DNA of 64,000 nt from Liolophura sinensis (Eukaryota; Mollusca; Polyplacophora; Chitonida; Chitonidae), in contig NC_088303.1 in assembly GCF_032854445.1 (NCBI RefSeq), forward strand, positions 5,279,501 through 5,343,500. The letters are read 5' to 3'. Below are positions 1-12,933 of the stretch, in pieces. The notes beneath the pieces were generated by a model. The model saw nothing but the letters and a program-made list of their open reading frames with translations. It ran no database searches and had not been told where the DNA came from. Position 1 is the first letter of the stretch. Every line of letters begins with the position of its first letter. The translations under genes were made by a program, and so were the position numbers.

Positions 1-60
1 TGTTTCAGGAACTTTCCTATATTAGGTCATATTGATAATAGTTGAAACACACAAATAACG

Positions 61-403
61 GACCGGCCCGGATAGCACAGTCGGTAGAGCGTCCGCTTCG
101 GGACCGGTAGATCCAGGATCAATCCTTGATCGAGTCACACCTAAGACTTTAAAAGAGGAAGTTGTAACTTCCTCGCTTGGCGTTCAGCATGAAGAGGATA
201 GTGCAACGACTGGTTGACCCGTATCAGTATAATGGCTCGGGCGGGGCGGCTTGCTTGCCTTCGGTAAGTCGTCTCAGTGAGGAAATCCGTCCTGCAACAA
301 GGAGGCACATTACACGTACATGCACCCTAATGATTCCTTCGTCGTCATATGACTGAAAAATTGTTGAGAACGACGTTAAACCCCAAGCACTCACTCACTC
401 ACT
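61..403 (+). repeat. tRNA-derived SINE, family B (full length)
   Basis: The head is tRNA-like: a box A match (TAGCACAGTCGG) is followed about 40 bases later by a box B-like GGATCAATCC. The tail reads catatgactgaaaaattg then gacgttaaacccc and ends in ctcactcactca. It is flanked by an exact 11-bp direct repeat (cacaaataacg) at 50-60 and 404-414, a target-site duplication. A second full-length copy lies at 6909-7252 and 3' fragments lie at 3281-3338, 31684-31744 and the window end. Pol III promoter boxes and TSDs are typical of SINEs moved by LINE machinery; the family name is not known to me. Confidence 0.8.
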
Positions 404-414
404 CACAAATAACG

Positions 415-2674
415 ATTAAAAAGATACTAGTTGCTTGGTGAGATTAAACTTAAATACCATGACCCAATCAGGACGTAATCACTATCCACTGTTTTATGGT
501 GACTGAACGCTAGTGGGGTATCGTAATTTATTTACCATTGAGAAAATGGTGAATGCTTCAAATAATGATTGTTGAATATGTTGCCATGGAAAATGTCAGC
601 TTTGTCGTTTTGGTTAATGCGTATTAAGGGGTATCGTCTTTGAGGATGTGGGGCAGGACTATATAAATAGTACTACACTGAATAACTATGGCGATAACCT
701 TGACCTTATATCGCCACCAGTAAATGTTATGGAAAAACACCGGGGTAAGGATTACTCAATAGGCCACCTGCCTGAATCGAGCGGCTGCTGGTGTTTTTCC
801 AGCGCCACAAGGGTAGTTTATGTGCTACAACAAAATATAAACACATCTTTCCTGGTGTAGACAATGTCCTTAAATATGTCCACATCTTGAACGCCCCTAT
901 AATTTCCATGTACATACAAGCGATGCACGTGCATGAACTATAGTAGGCTATATAAGAGACAAATACAGCCTTAATATATACATGTTACCAATGTATGTAT
1001 ATACTTCCCAGATCATCACATATACATGCAAATGAAGGAAACACTCACCGCGCGGAATTTCCCGTTATCCAATTAGTTGTCCGTCATTAATTACATGCCA
1101 ATCATATATACGACTGTCCAGTTCTGAGGTGAGACCAGGAATAACTGAATCTGTGACGCATCGCCCATATGTACCAGCATCAGCGATGCCGTCTAAGGAT
1201 CCTTCGCTCTATACACATCTAGTGGAATATTTTCCCTATCCATCACGGTACCCCAAATTCTCCCCCAAGGAGGGTCGCGAGAAGGGGGCTGATCTTAGAT
1301 GCATCGGACAAAATCTTACTCACCCCATTAAATTAAGTCATGCGAACTCGCAATACACATGTACATGTATGTTTACGGTCTGCAGAGCCTTGTTAAGTTT
1401 ACCTTATAGCCATACATATAAAGGGGTGATATAATGGATAGGGGATTGGAATTAACGATTCCAATCCAATTCCAATCTAATTAATCGCGGTTAGTGTTGG
1501 ATCAGGGCCTATAAACTAAATCCCTTCCATGCACATGGATTTACCTGATCGGTTGTATATACATGTATTATAATTTCTATGATATAGACAGTCCGTCCAC
1601 GTACTATGTAAACGGTCCATCTTGCACGAAGTGGGGATTTAAGAGCTGGAATCTATCAAACATATACTAGTATATTCTATCAACTACTTAATAATGATAA
1701 CACTGCAAGGTTTAATTTATACGGTATTAAATTTTGCCAAATATATACGGTACTTGCCATTTTATTGTGCGCAAAAATAATTTTGTTTTATTGGTTATAT
1801 TTGCTCTACCATATAGGCCTAATTAATACAGTATTTTTTCGGGCCTGTACTTAGTTAGGACTACATTCCGGCTGGCTTTTGATCTTAATATAAAATATGT
1901 AGGCATACAAACATTTGATTGTTATCCACAGTTGAGATTGACTTCTCCCCATGTAAGAAAATATTGACAAGATATGGTCAGGAAAAGCTTAGGACTTGTG
2001 TAAGGTTGGTGGATTAGGCCTTATCCAGGCTCTCCAGTTCCCTCCACCGGTGCATACAATTCTTCAGTATGCAGACATTAAACAGACATCAAATGGATAA
2101 CAAATCAACAAGGAGCTGTGCTACATATTCCAGTTTCTGTCTGCTCTCTTCTTGCATGGCAATGTTGTGTCTCAGCCTGCCTGATTAACTGGCTCTTCCA
2201 TGCATCAAACACACTCCCTTATACGGCAGCGGTAACTGATAAATAGGACAGGCAGATTAGGAAAAAGCAAGTGATTGAGACATGGTCCTAGTTTCACGAT
2301 GCGACTGACTGACTGATTGGTTGCTTGGTGTAAGTTCACTATAATTAAACATTAGGACTGAGTTGTTTGTGAATTGTTTTGTGTTATATTGGAATTCTCA
2401 ATATTTACATCTTACATATAACGCACGGTACGTCGTGCAGCAAAAACCGACTCATCAAACCCTATACGCTGCTTATAATTTATTCTATTTACAAGTATAC
2501 ATCAGTGTTATAATGTGTAGGTCTATATTCCCGTGACCTTTGTGTGAAACTATTAATACAAATGACCCGAGGAGACAGGCGAGCTGCATGCGGTCTTTGG
2601 ATGCGCCAGGCGTCCTATAGCGAATATAGGCCTATAGTGTAAGCACACAGGTTTCGCAATACCCACTTCGCTAA
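415..2674. other. non-coding stretch, nothing recognised
   Basis: AT-rich sequence with many acatgta words. The short open frames here (up to about 100 codons) have no recognisable domain and no clear splice context. I see no gene. Confidence 0.5.
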
Positions 2675-2683
2675 GCCATTACT

Positions 2684-2965
2684 GGGGCCGCCGTGGCTCA
2701 AGCGGTTAGCGCGCTAGCGCAGCGTAATGACCCAGGAGCCTTACACCAATGCGGTCGCTGTGAGTTCAAGTCCAGCTCATGCTGGCTTCCTCTCCGGCCG
2801 TAAGTGGGAAGGTCTGCCAGCAACCTGCGGATGGTCGTGGGTTTCCCCCGGGCTGTGCCCGGTTTCCACCCACCATAATGCTGGCCGCCGTCGTATAAGT
2901 GAAATATTCTTGAGTACGGCGTCAAACACCAATCAAAAAAAAAAAAAAAAAAAAAAAAAATCAAC
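2684..2965 (+). repeat. tRNA-derived SINE, family A (full length)
   Basis: Starts GGGGCCGCCGTGGCTCAAGC with box A at 2694 and box B (gagttcaagtcc) at 2762-2773. The body carries the shared segment around gctggcttcctctccggccg and the tail attcttgagtacggcgtcaa followed by an A-run of about 25 bases. A 9-bp target-site duplication (gccattact) flanks it at 2675-2683 and 2966-2974. Other copies in this window are at 10827-11067, 22638-22875, 29180-29448 and 35648-35866, all on minus. ORF-like frames inside it are SINE sequence. Confidence 0.85.
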
Positions 2966-2999
2966 GCCATTACTCGAAGCCATATATATGACATGCTTC

Positions 3000-3232
3000 A
3001 TCGGAATACCATTCCATACTAACGCCAATGGTATGGTAAAATTCGGAATACCATTCCATACTAATGCAAATGATATATGATACCATTCGGAATACCATTC
3101 CATACTAAAGCTAATGGTATCATAACGTTCCATTTCTTAAGCGAATGGTATGGTATCCTTCGGAATGCCATTCCATACCAAAGCGAATGATATGGGATCA
3201 TTCGATCAGAATACTGTACCATTCCATAATTC
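3000..3232. repeat. quasi-palindromic ~50-bp tandem repeat
   Basis: About four to five diverged units built around cggaataccattccatacta and gaatggtatggtatc. The halves ATACCATTC and GAATGGTAT are reverse complements, so each unit can fold on itself. Confidence 0.65.
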
Positions 3233-3280
3233 ATGGACTCGCCCTATACCACAAGAAGATATGTATACACACCTGTAGTG

Positions 3281-3338
3281 ACTCCTCGTCGTCATATCAC
3301 TAAAAAAAATTGTTAAACGTCGTAAAACCCCGTGCATA
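3281..3338 (+). repeat. SINE family B, 3' fragment
   Basis: Matches the family B tail (cgtcgtcatatcac, then attgttaaacgtcgtaaaacccc). The tRNA-like head is missing. Confidence 0.55.
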
Positions 3339-3358
3339 CATATATAGATACATACACA

Positions 3359-3403
3359 GGACACACACACACACGCATACATACATACATACATACATAC
3401 ATA
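3359..3403. repeat. microsatellites (AC)n and (CATA)n
   Basis: A short acacac run followed by about six catacatacata units. Confidence 0.8.
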
Positions 3404-6400
3404 TGTCACTCCATACTAAGTGAATGATAAATATATGTAACATATTTGCCATACTATTCTTAAATGGAACACGGTAAATAGGTGATGGTTCGGAAAGTGT
3501 ATTAATATTCATGGTATGCAAGTGGAAGGTCGTAATATGGATAAATTTTTACACATCAATTAACGTTCAATTTTAATCTCGTTGAACGTACGTAATGCTG
3601 GTACATGTAGGCTTTCTTCCGAAAAGTCAAGTACAATTTAAACCATTTTGGATGCAATGCTTTAATCTCGAGACTACATGTACATTAGTTATAATTAAAT
3701 ATGTCAATCAAACATGTCAATCATATTGTACACAAGATTTGGGTATTCTGTCGTTAGGCCTCTAGCCCAGATGTACATGTACATAGAACCAATGTATATA
3801 GGTCTATGTACGTCTAGTAACTCTGTATACAGTGATTACTATAACTGTTATGTTAGTCCCAGGACGAGGTGTATATAAGCCTGCTTACTGACCAGACCAC
3901 GTGATCTCCACACTGATACAAACACGGTATAAACACGTGCAAGTATATGCCTAAGTATACTTGTGGAAAATAAGAATAAAAATAGGTCTTAAAAACGGTC
4001 AGAATGGCTGGTACTGAAATTGTTGAACAAATAATCCAGTAGGAAAATCATTAAATCTAGCCTAAGTCAACACAGTTTTCTTAATATATGATCTAGTGAA
4101 TCACCATTTAAAGGGGGGTAACTGGAATGACCACACTACAGTTTTTATACAAGCGTCCGGCTTATCTCCCCATTACGATCGATGACTGGATGTTCCGGTT
4201 TTGGGTTGTGGAGACAAATATTTGCCGTTGGAATTCGCCAGATATTTTCCTTGTCAGGTAAAGGTTTTCACCATTTCCACATGGCTGTGTTCACTTTAAT
4301 AACACCTTGCACGTTTACAGAACGAGGAATATAGCATTGGTTTCTGGAACTCGTTGCAATATGTCAAACTCGGTGTCAAGTGCTTGCTTCCTTAGGCTGC
4401 GATAAAATGGCGATCCCAACGCCCCCTCCGTCAGAGTCTGATAATGTATTAGTTTTCGTGAGATTCCAGTGTCAGGAAGTTTTTCCAGATAAGTCGCTAT
4501 TTTCCAGTAGAAAACATTTCATAACGTCTGAATGAAAGTGTATCGTTCACAGGTATCGGTGAACAAATTATCATGATCGCAAACCATGCAGTGCAACAAC
4601 AACACCATTCTGAGGGTAATTGAGATTGTGCACTACAAGTAACGGGGAAATTCGTAATCTTTAGGGTCATGGGAGTATTTTGCATGTTCATGCATAGAAT
4701 ACTAGGTGAATTTCCCACTTGGGAAAGGGAAAAGATTAGACTTAATTTGTAGATTGAATAACCTTTGGCAGTTGTCATACATTGCCCATCAGCTATGTAG
4801 GGCATTGATTACGTATACTATCACAGCCCTGTCTTGTTCCATAAGCTTACTTTGAACGCCTCTGTACTTCCCCTGCTGGCTTCAGTATACTGCTGGGCAC
4901 CAAATAATGGGTCTGTCCGTAGTCACAGTCGTCTTAGCCATCAATTCTAGGTAGGTGTTCCCATGTGTCATCACTAGTAAATCCATACAGGCATGAAACT
5001 ATAGTGGAAACTGGATAAATTCCAACTTTAACTGCCATGGATCCATACAACACAGACACATTATTTTACTTGCAGCATTATCAATTTGCGGCTGTGAAGT
5101 ACAAAGACGTTCCAGGCACATGGAATAAGACAGGAGTGTTACACATAAAATAGGGCATATAAATATATTACAGCCCTAAAGAGCGAAATAATTAAGCACA
5201 GTTCTCCACAGAACTCTCTTGCACAAAACTATGTGATGTGAGGTTATGATGTAGATATGGACTACATTTCGTGTATGTACTGGAACTTTAGACTGCAGAC
5301 ATCTAGACACTTGCCATTTTCACTTGGAAATGGATGCTTTACTCATGTGATGTGGTATTGAAAACATTGTCTAAATAAATGCAACATAAAAGTAATTACA
5401 AAACTCAGTTTCATGGTAACATACATTTACATGTAAGTCTAAAACTATAGTTTGTTAACTACTGCAGGCAAGAGAAGTAGCTGATCTGGAAAATTACTAT
5501 GGAATGTTTTTTTGTTTATATGAGTAGAGTTTTTTTTATGCATTACTCATAAATATTTCATTTGTGGGAAGACTAAAGTATCATGTTGTGCCTTGCTACT
5601 GATTCTGCAGAGTGAGGCAAATAGAACAGGTGAGCTTATTATTGTACATTATGACATATTGCACAAGTGTCTTACACACTTCATGACATTGTCTTACTTT
5701 GTCTCCAGCTTTTTTGATGACACTGTGATTTATTCGCACAAACTTTTTTGCAGTATGCTGCATTTCCTTTTGTTTATTTGTGTACGTGATATTGGTGGAT
5801 TGTGGTTGCACAGTTTGCTGGAAGAGGTAACACAGCATACATACATGTAGTTACACTTAAGTTAGTGGCTAAGCATCCTCCTCTGAGTGTCTCATCAAGC
5901 TGAATTCACATTGTCCACTATGACCCACAAGGCAGTTCATCTGAATAACTATAAATCTGTTAGAGTGTATGGTCATCACATGAGGAGATATGTATATCTT
6001 AATGTACTTCAGAATGATGTTATACATGTATGTAAATGAAACTTAAGAAGTAATATTTTAGATTTCATTTTCGTAATAAAAGATAGTGGTAACCCTGCGT
6101 TATTCCGTATTGTATGTGTATGATAAATGTACATTTCAGGTGTAATAAAAGAATATCGCTTTTATAACTGAGATTTGATAGGTTTTTTTTCACAGAAGAC
6201 TTGTAGACTACACAGACATGTTTATTAGCCTGAACAATGAGTTTGTTTACTGCCAATGTTTGGCCTTCTTGGCCATTTATAGCCCAGGTTACCACTTGTG
6301 GGAGCAATACAAGCCATGTAGTGATCGCTTAAATCAAAGAAATACTCAAACGTTCATCTCTGATCCAAACTTATGTGGATCTCTTACTGAATTGCACAGA

Positions 6401-6908
6401 TATTGCTTTCCAAATGTGGAAGTTTTAAAAAAGTAAGCAGAGAAGCAGTTTACTTCCATGAGAGGCACCAAACTGAAAGAAGTCCAAATCACCTAACTAC
6501 ATGTACATGTACCATGTGGACAGCCAATGCTCCATCCACATAAATGTTTCAGCTCAAACGTAAGTAACAAGGGCATGCTAATCAGGACCAATATGTTCAA
6601 AAATTGTTAAGTTATTCTAGGTATATGCACTTAAGATGATTGGCGTAGCTTTCCATTTTCAGCAATTAAATATGCGCCGTGGATTTTTGGGGCAGTAGGC
6701 TGAAAGTTATATCGCTATTTAACTGTGGAAGTGTACTTGACTGAGATGATGGGTCCAAATATCAAAATCATCACAGCCAAGATGTCTCTGCTAAAATGTG
6801 TAAATACTATTGAAACAATTTGGTATACAAGCCAGGGTGGGATGTTTAGCGGTATTAATCATGTAGTGGACAACTTACACAGATATCCATCTTGGAGATC
6901 CCTCAATG
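3404..6908. other. non-coding stretch, nothing recognised
   Basis: AT-rich sequence with scattered short frames, none with a recognisable domain. No repeat family was recognised. Confidence 0.45.
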
Positions 6909-7252
6909 ACCGGCCCTGATGGCACAGTTTGTAAAACGTCCGCTTCTGGGACGGTAGAGCCAGGGTCAGTCCTGGGTCACACCTAACACCTTGAAAGAGG
7001 CAGTTGTAACTTCCTCCCTTGGCGTTCAGCATTTAGGGGACAGTGCAACGACTGGTTGACCCATATAAATATAGTGGCTCGGGCAGTTCGGCTTACTTGT
7101 CTTTGGTTTAAGTGAAACAGTACTAGATAAAAGAGCGGTGGAAATCTGTCCTGCAACAAGGAAACACATTACATGTACATGCACTCTAAGACCTCCTTCA
7201 TCGTCATATGACTGAAAAATTGTTAAGCACAATGTTAAACCCTATGCACTCA
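6909..7252 (+). repeat. tRNA-derived SINE, family B (full length)
   Basis: Collinear with the copy at 61-403: head gaccggccctgatggcacag, middle segment gcgttcagcatttaggggac and tail catatgactgaaaaattgtt. It has clear substitutions and no obvious target-site duplication, so it is probably older. Confidence 0.75.
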
Positions 7253-10200
7253 CTCAGTTCTAAGTGTGTCGTAAAGTACCCGATAGCTGGCTTAAAATAA
7301 AGGGTACACGCTATGTGACAGGTTCTCCCAAAAGTTGACTGCGTCCTGACCAATGAAATTACATGTTGTAATTCACCTCATATAACATGTAGTTTGGCTG
7401 CACCTAGTTGATGCCAGGAGGTTTGTAAGACACCCAGTGAGGAGGCATGGTTCTCTATTGGCTCTGCCCTGTGACCACTGTCATATTCATCTAAATACAA
7501 TATTCTTGAATATTCTTGTGAAGCACCTCCAAAATCCTGACGTCTTTGATGTCTTCGTGCATTTGCAACACTTTTATCACTTATCAAAGTCAAGCTTTGG
7601 CAATTTGTCATTCCCACAATGAGTGCTCAAATTTAGAGGGATATATGTACATTGAAGTTAGGATAATCAAAGTTTATCTAAATAGCTACATGTACAGTGG
7701 TATATAGTACAAGTTCTACATGCAAGGTATGTGGATTGTAAATACTCCCATACATGTTAATGCATGTACCAAGAAAACTTACTGCTAATTTGCAGAACTT
7801 GCATATGTTTTCAGATGACTTCCTAGGGTTGCTGTTGTGGTACATGTACAGTTAGTAGTCTTTAGACTCTTAGATGTTTGCAGTACATGGACGCCTAAAA
7901 CAGCCTGGCAGGAAATTCCTGCTTTTTTGTCTGGTAATGAGAAAAGCTTAGTCAGTGTTAGTACATCCGCTACAATCAGTTTAGAGCAGCTTTGAGGAGT
8001 ACATACTACTTGTACAAGTACTGTATTCAGGCTCCCTCCTTCCTCTCACAGCCGCTTTTCTGATGGCATCAATCACAGCTACTTCTGTACTTCTGGCATC
8101 CTTTCTAAATAGCAATGCTCAGTGGTAGAAGAGGTGCATGGCATATTCCCCTTGGTAGAATGGATTTACCCTCATGTTAATGAGAAGGACCTTATGCCTA
8201 AATGTTCTAGATTTTGTGGCCTAATACAGTCTCACTTTGCGACCTGTGACAAAACTTTGTAGGCATCTAAAGCTATAACCATGAACATTATAGCCATGTA
8301 ATGGATTTCCCCACTGGTTTCCAGTTTGGAATAACTTGGATATGAATTTTATGGTGATTTTACAGGCTTCATTACTGTATTTGTAGTTACACGTCAGTGT
8401 GGTTAGGGTTAGGGTTAGGGCTACTGTGAATTTTACCAGGTGCATTAAGCAATGCACCAATTGTAACATTTTAAAACTGATCATTTATACCAGGTGATAT
8501 ATACATTATAACTATTCAGGTTAAGATCGACTGCATTGTGTTAGTTCAAACTTGAAGTTGAAACAAATACAGTATTTCACCTGTTTGGTATTTTAAAAAA
8601 AAAGTGTACTTTCAGAAGAACATAAGGGCCCTAAAATGATGCTTCTGTTGGGCCAACAAAAATCTCTTAAGTTGGATCAATCAGTCCAAATCAAACAGAA
8701 TGTGTGACTTGAAACATGCTAAACTTTAGGTGAAATACGTTAGGTAATATGAGCCTTCATATACCTGTAATGAGCTAATATGTAATTAATATATGGAGAT
8801 TTGTTGTGAAAATTAATGTTTAGGATTTAACTTAGAGCAGATTAAGTGGTTTCAGATGTCTTTTTTTTTCTCAGCTTTATTGTGCTTGTATAGGATTAAT
8901 CGTAGTTTGAGCAGTTTAGAATTACATATTACTGGCTAATCTTAAGGTACTTTCTGGCCTTCAGTGTATCTACATGGTATGTTGTAAGTACAGAGAAACA
9001 AAGACACATGTAGCCTAACTCCACAGAACAATTCATGTACACCAAGTTTTGTAATATAATCCATTAAAACCTCTTTCACAAGATAGGGGTTTGTGGTATG
9101 AACTCATCAAATGAAAATAAGACAAGCTCTGGTTTGTAAGCCGCGTTTACAGACGAATGAAGTGTGATTTGTCCTATTTTCATTTGACTGCAAAAGCAGA
9201 TTCAAAGCAGTTTTATTCAGTTTTAGGTTTATGCTCCATTGCTTTTCTTTTAAGCAAATTGGTGCACATATGAATACCACATGAGGTGTAGAAGGTTGCT
9301 CAGATTTCTGTGTATGTGTGTAGCTCTCAACTGACTGCTATTCAACTGTTTGTATAGACCTCTTTTTGTGCTTACCAGTGCAAGTGAACATGTACATGTA
9401 CATCTGCTGTAAAAAGTCTTAGCCAAAGGCATAAACAGCCTCGTTTAGTGGGGAATAAACAGCCTCGTTTAGTGGGGAATGTCTGTAATTAAGCATACTT
9501 GTGCTTCTTACCAACATTCCCTTGTCCCCAGTACTAATGATGTTCACAATACATTGATTGTTTATGTATCATAACACAGGATAATGGATGATACAATAAC
9601 CTGCACATACATGGACAGTGTTTCTGTTTAATTACTGATATGGGTAAATACATTTGTACTTCTTTATGGGCTGTACTTACCTGTGTTATTGGTAAGCTTT
9701 CAGGTAAGTTAGATGTGTGGTGTATGTCAATCCAGCACATTCATTTTCTGGACATTTTTGAAAACGATTCATCATACTGAACTGAAAATTTCTACTTGGC
9801 TTCACCAAGATAAAGATCAAGTCCGATTTTGGGACCCCTAGGTCCATTTGGGACAAAATGAGGCCGTCTTGGACTTCTCCAATTTCCAGTTATTTTTCAA
9901 AATTGCTTAATTGTGCAAAATTAAAACTTGATTATTAGCTTCACATTGACATGTTACAGATCAGGTGTGAATGTTAAGGTATCCATTTTTAACAAACTTT
10001 TGGTCATTTTGAACTGTTGTGGACCATCAAAACATGCATGCATGTTGTTTGAAGGAGAATTCTCCGCATTAAGGCATTAATTCTTTACCCAACAAAACAT
10101 GATTTTTAATTACAAATACAAACAAATTAAGTAGGTACAATACAGCATAACAGGGAGTTAACTGGTTACAAGTGTAATGATGTTTTGTATTCAGGGCAGT

Positions 10201-10761
10201 TCAAGTCATTCCATGTGCGAGTTTTGAACTTGCCATGTTGGCTTAGTTTCCAGTTTCCAGTTTCCACCCCTGTGTTGGACATGTACAAATAATATTACCA
10301 GGCAAGTAGATGTATGCTACTGTGCATTTACCTATATGTGAAGTGTGTATCAAGAGACTTCACATGTTGTTGCATACATTTAAAGATTTCTGTTCCTTTC
10401 TTGTAAATGTATCGTAGCTAAGTGTGTACAGCTAAGAGGTATAAGTGACATTAGCGGGATGACCAGTGATAGCACCTGATGTTTCATGGTGTGTGTCTGT
10501 GCAGACAAAGCCCACTCACATCCTCCATATCTTTGTCAGTCAGCCAGCATGTGCTGAGGGACAAGCGACAGGTTGAGGGAAATCAATTGTCAGGCCTCAA
10601 TACCTGTTCATTAATGCTCTACACAGAGTATGGCTGATTGGACGCCGACTGGATCCATTGTATTGATTGAAAGAATAATGAATAAAAGGTATTTTTGATG
10701 CAGTTTAAAAAATTTTGATTTTTTATGATTCAGTGCCTGTATTATTTATTTGTGGTGGTGT
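7253..10761. other. non-coding stretch; short telomere-like run and 24-bp duplication
   Basis: No gene recognised. It holds three TTAGGG-type units at 8399-8421 and a 24-bp tandem duplication (aataaacagcctcgtttagt) at about 9431-9480. Confidence 0.45.
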
Positions 10762-11352
10762 GTCCAATCATGGTACAGTTTGGTACTGCAGTTTGTACAC
10801 TTTGACATGTTTAGGCAATAGCACTATTTATTTATTTATTTATTTATTTGATTGGTGTTTTACGCCGTACTCAAGAATATTTTCCTCACATGAGGAAACA
10901 GGGCAGAGCCTGGGGGAAACCTACGACCATCCACAGATTGCTGGCAGACCTTCCCACATACGGCCGGAGAGGAAGCCAGCATGAGTTGGACTTGAACTCA
11001 TTGGTGAGAGGCTCCTGGGTCATTACGCTGCGTTAGCACACTAACCAACTGAGCCACGGAGGCCCCCCAATAGCACTAAGATGTGGTACACTTTGGTGCA
11101 TCAGGTTGTACACTCTGACAAGCTAAGACAATAACACTGAGATGTGGTACAGTTTGGTACAGCAGTTTGTACACTCTGAAAGGTACAGTTTGGTACAGCA
11201 GTTTGTACACTCTGACAGGCTAAGACAATAACTCTGAAATGCGGTACAGTTTGGTACAGCAGTTTGTAGACTGACAGGCTAAGACAATAACACTGAGATG
11301 TGGTACAGTTTGGTACAGCAGTTTATACACTCTGACAGGCTAAGACAATAAA
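10762..11352. repeat. 61-bp tandem repeat interrupted by a SINE
   Basis: Units carry gtggtacagtttggtacagc, agtttgtacactctgacagg and ctaagacaataacactgaga. A partial unit lies left of the SINE at about 10766-10826 and the rest resumes at 11068. About five diverged units in all. Confidence 0.75.
10827..11067 (-). repeat. SINE family A inserted in the 61-bp array
   Basis: Minus-strand copy: T-rich tail (ttatttatttattt) at the left, tRNA-like head ending ggccccc at the right. An exact 11-bp target-site duplication (caatagcacta) lies at 10816-10826 and 11068-11078, so it jumped into an existing tandem repeat. Confidence 0.88.
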
Positions 11353-12871
11353 AATGACATGTATGCCTTAAGATGGGAGTATGTTAATAAAAGGGGCGTA
11401 AAATATTAAACTGCTTTGAGTCATTTTGTACATGTTTATACGGATGTTATGTGGGAGTCTGCCTTAGAAGCCGTGTAAGTGTTTTTTCAGTATGGAAAAA
11501 TGTTTTGTTTTGCTTAACATATAAAATCAACAAGCAAAGAATTTCAAAGGTGCATCCCCCCCCCAGCAGCACAGTTTGTTGATTTATACAAGAGTCACTG
11601 TAGCGTGAAGAACCTGTTTGACTTGCCATCTCTGTGAAGCTGCCGCAGGTGGATCTGTGTGGTAATGTAATGAGTGTCGCATCACAAAAATGTTATCTGC
11701 TAAAGAAACCGCCAGGTATGTTTATTGCAAGTACAGTATTCTATGCACTGAGGTGCAACCTATGAAGCGGTCACTTACAGCATTTGCCCTTATTTACCTG
11801 ACAAAGTGACAGTTAATAAAGGTGCTCTATCTCCAACCATGACAACACCCCCTGAAGGTAGTCTTCCTAGGGTGAATATATGTACAGTGTGTATATGGCG
11901 GGAAGATGTAGCTCAGCATGGACTCTAGCCAGCACCTACATGTACATCTGGTGTGTGAAGTATGGTGTGCTGCTGCTTTGTATCATGTATCAACATGTAC
12001 CATGTACTAAACAATCAGTACATACATTAATGAAATACTAAATGTAAGTCATCCATGTACATGTAGCATTTTTTCTAAGCCAAATTCACAGGCAGGCATT
12101 TTAAGACCTTTAAGTGCAATTCTTTGAAAATCATACTGCTGCTGTTTGTTTCAAATCTCAATTCTATGTGTACAACAACAATGCATGCAGGCCTGCATTA
12201 ATGGGTACGGATGTATCTGTGTCTGGCAGGAAAATGTTGTACATGCATTCGTGTAGCATTCAGCAGGGGCTAGATGTAGAATTTAAATGCATGCTGGTTT
12301 GTACATAAATTTGTACTTTTACTAGGCAAAAGGAAAAAGCTTCCATGAAAAAAATAACATTTTTGTTTTGCATTCATTTCTGATTGCATACAGGTGTACA
12401 TTGGGATAGAAGTAACTGCCTTCTCTCTGATTCCATCATTTCTATTACTAAACTGGAGATATGTTACAAGTGGTATGCAAGTCTCCACCTGCACTGACCC
12501 GCCAGAGTGATCGTATCTACTTTTAAACATACATGTATGTCATACAGTGATGTCAAAAGTCACGGACCCAGCCTCTCAACTTTCACTATGTTCACCATAT
12601 TGCTGGTGTGTTGGTGTGTATGTTTGTGCACATGTGTATGTATACATATTCATGTGATGGGTTCAGCAGTGCATGTTAAGTGACCAGGAGGATATTTATA
12701 GTGGCTGAATGAGACTCAGGTTGAGTGAGCGAATGAGGCATGTGGCAGTGAGTAAGGAGCCTCCCATCTATTCTGGGCAGACAAACTTGCAGGCGGTCTA
12801 TGTACATGTGGCCGTGACACACAAATGTATGGCCAGCATTCCTGTACAGGCATAGGTGTTGTTGTGAAGAA

Positions 12872-12933
<62 letters not shown>

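Noticed and set aside
2698-3133. Open frames with poly-Lys or poly-Phe around 2700-3130
   Set aside because: They are SINE sequence and its A-tail read in frame.
8399-8421. Interstitial telomere (TTAGGG repeats)
   Set aside because: Only about three units, within chance or minor-repeat range.
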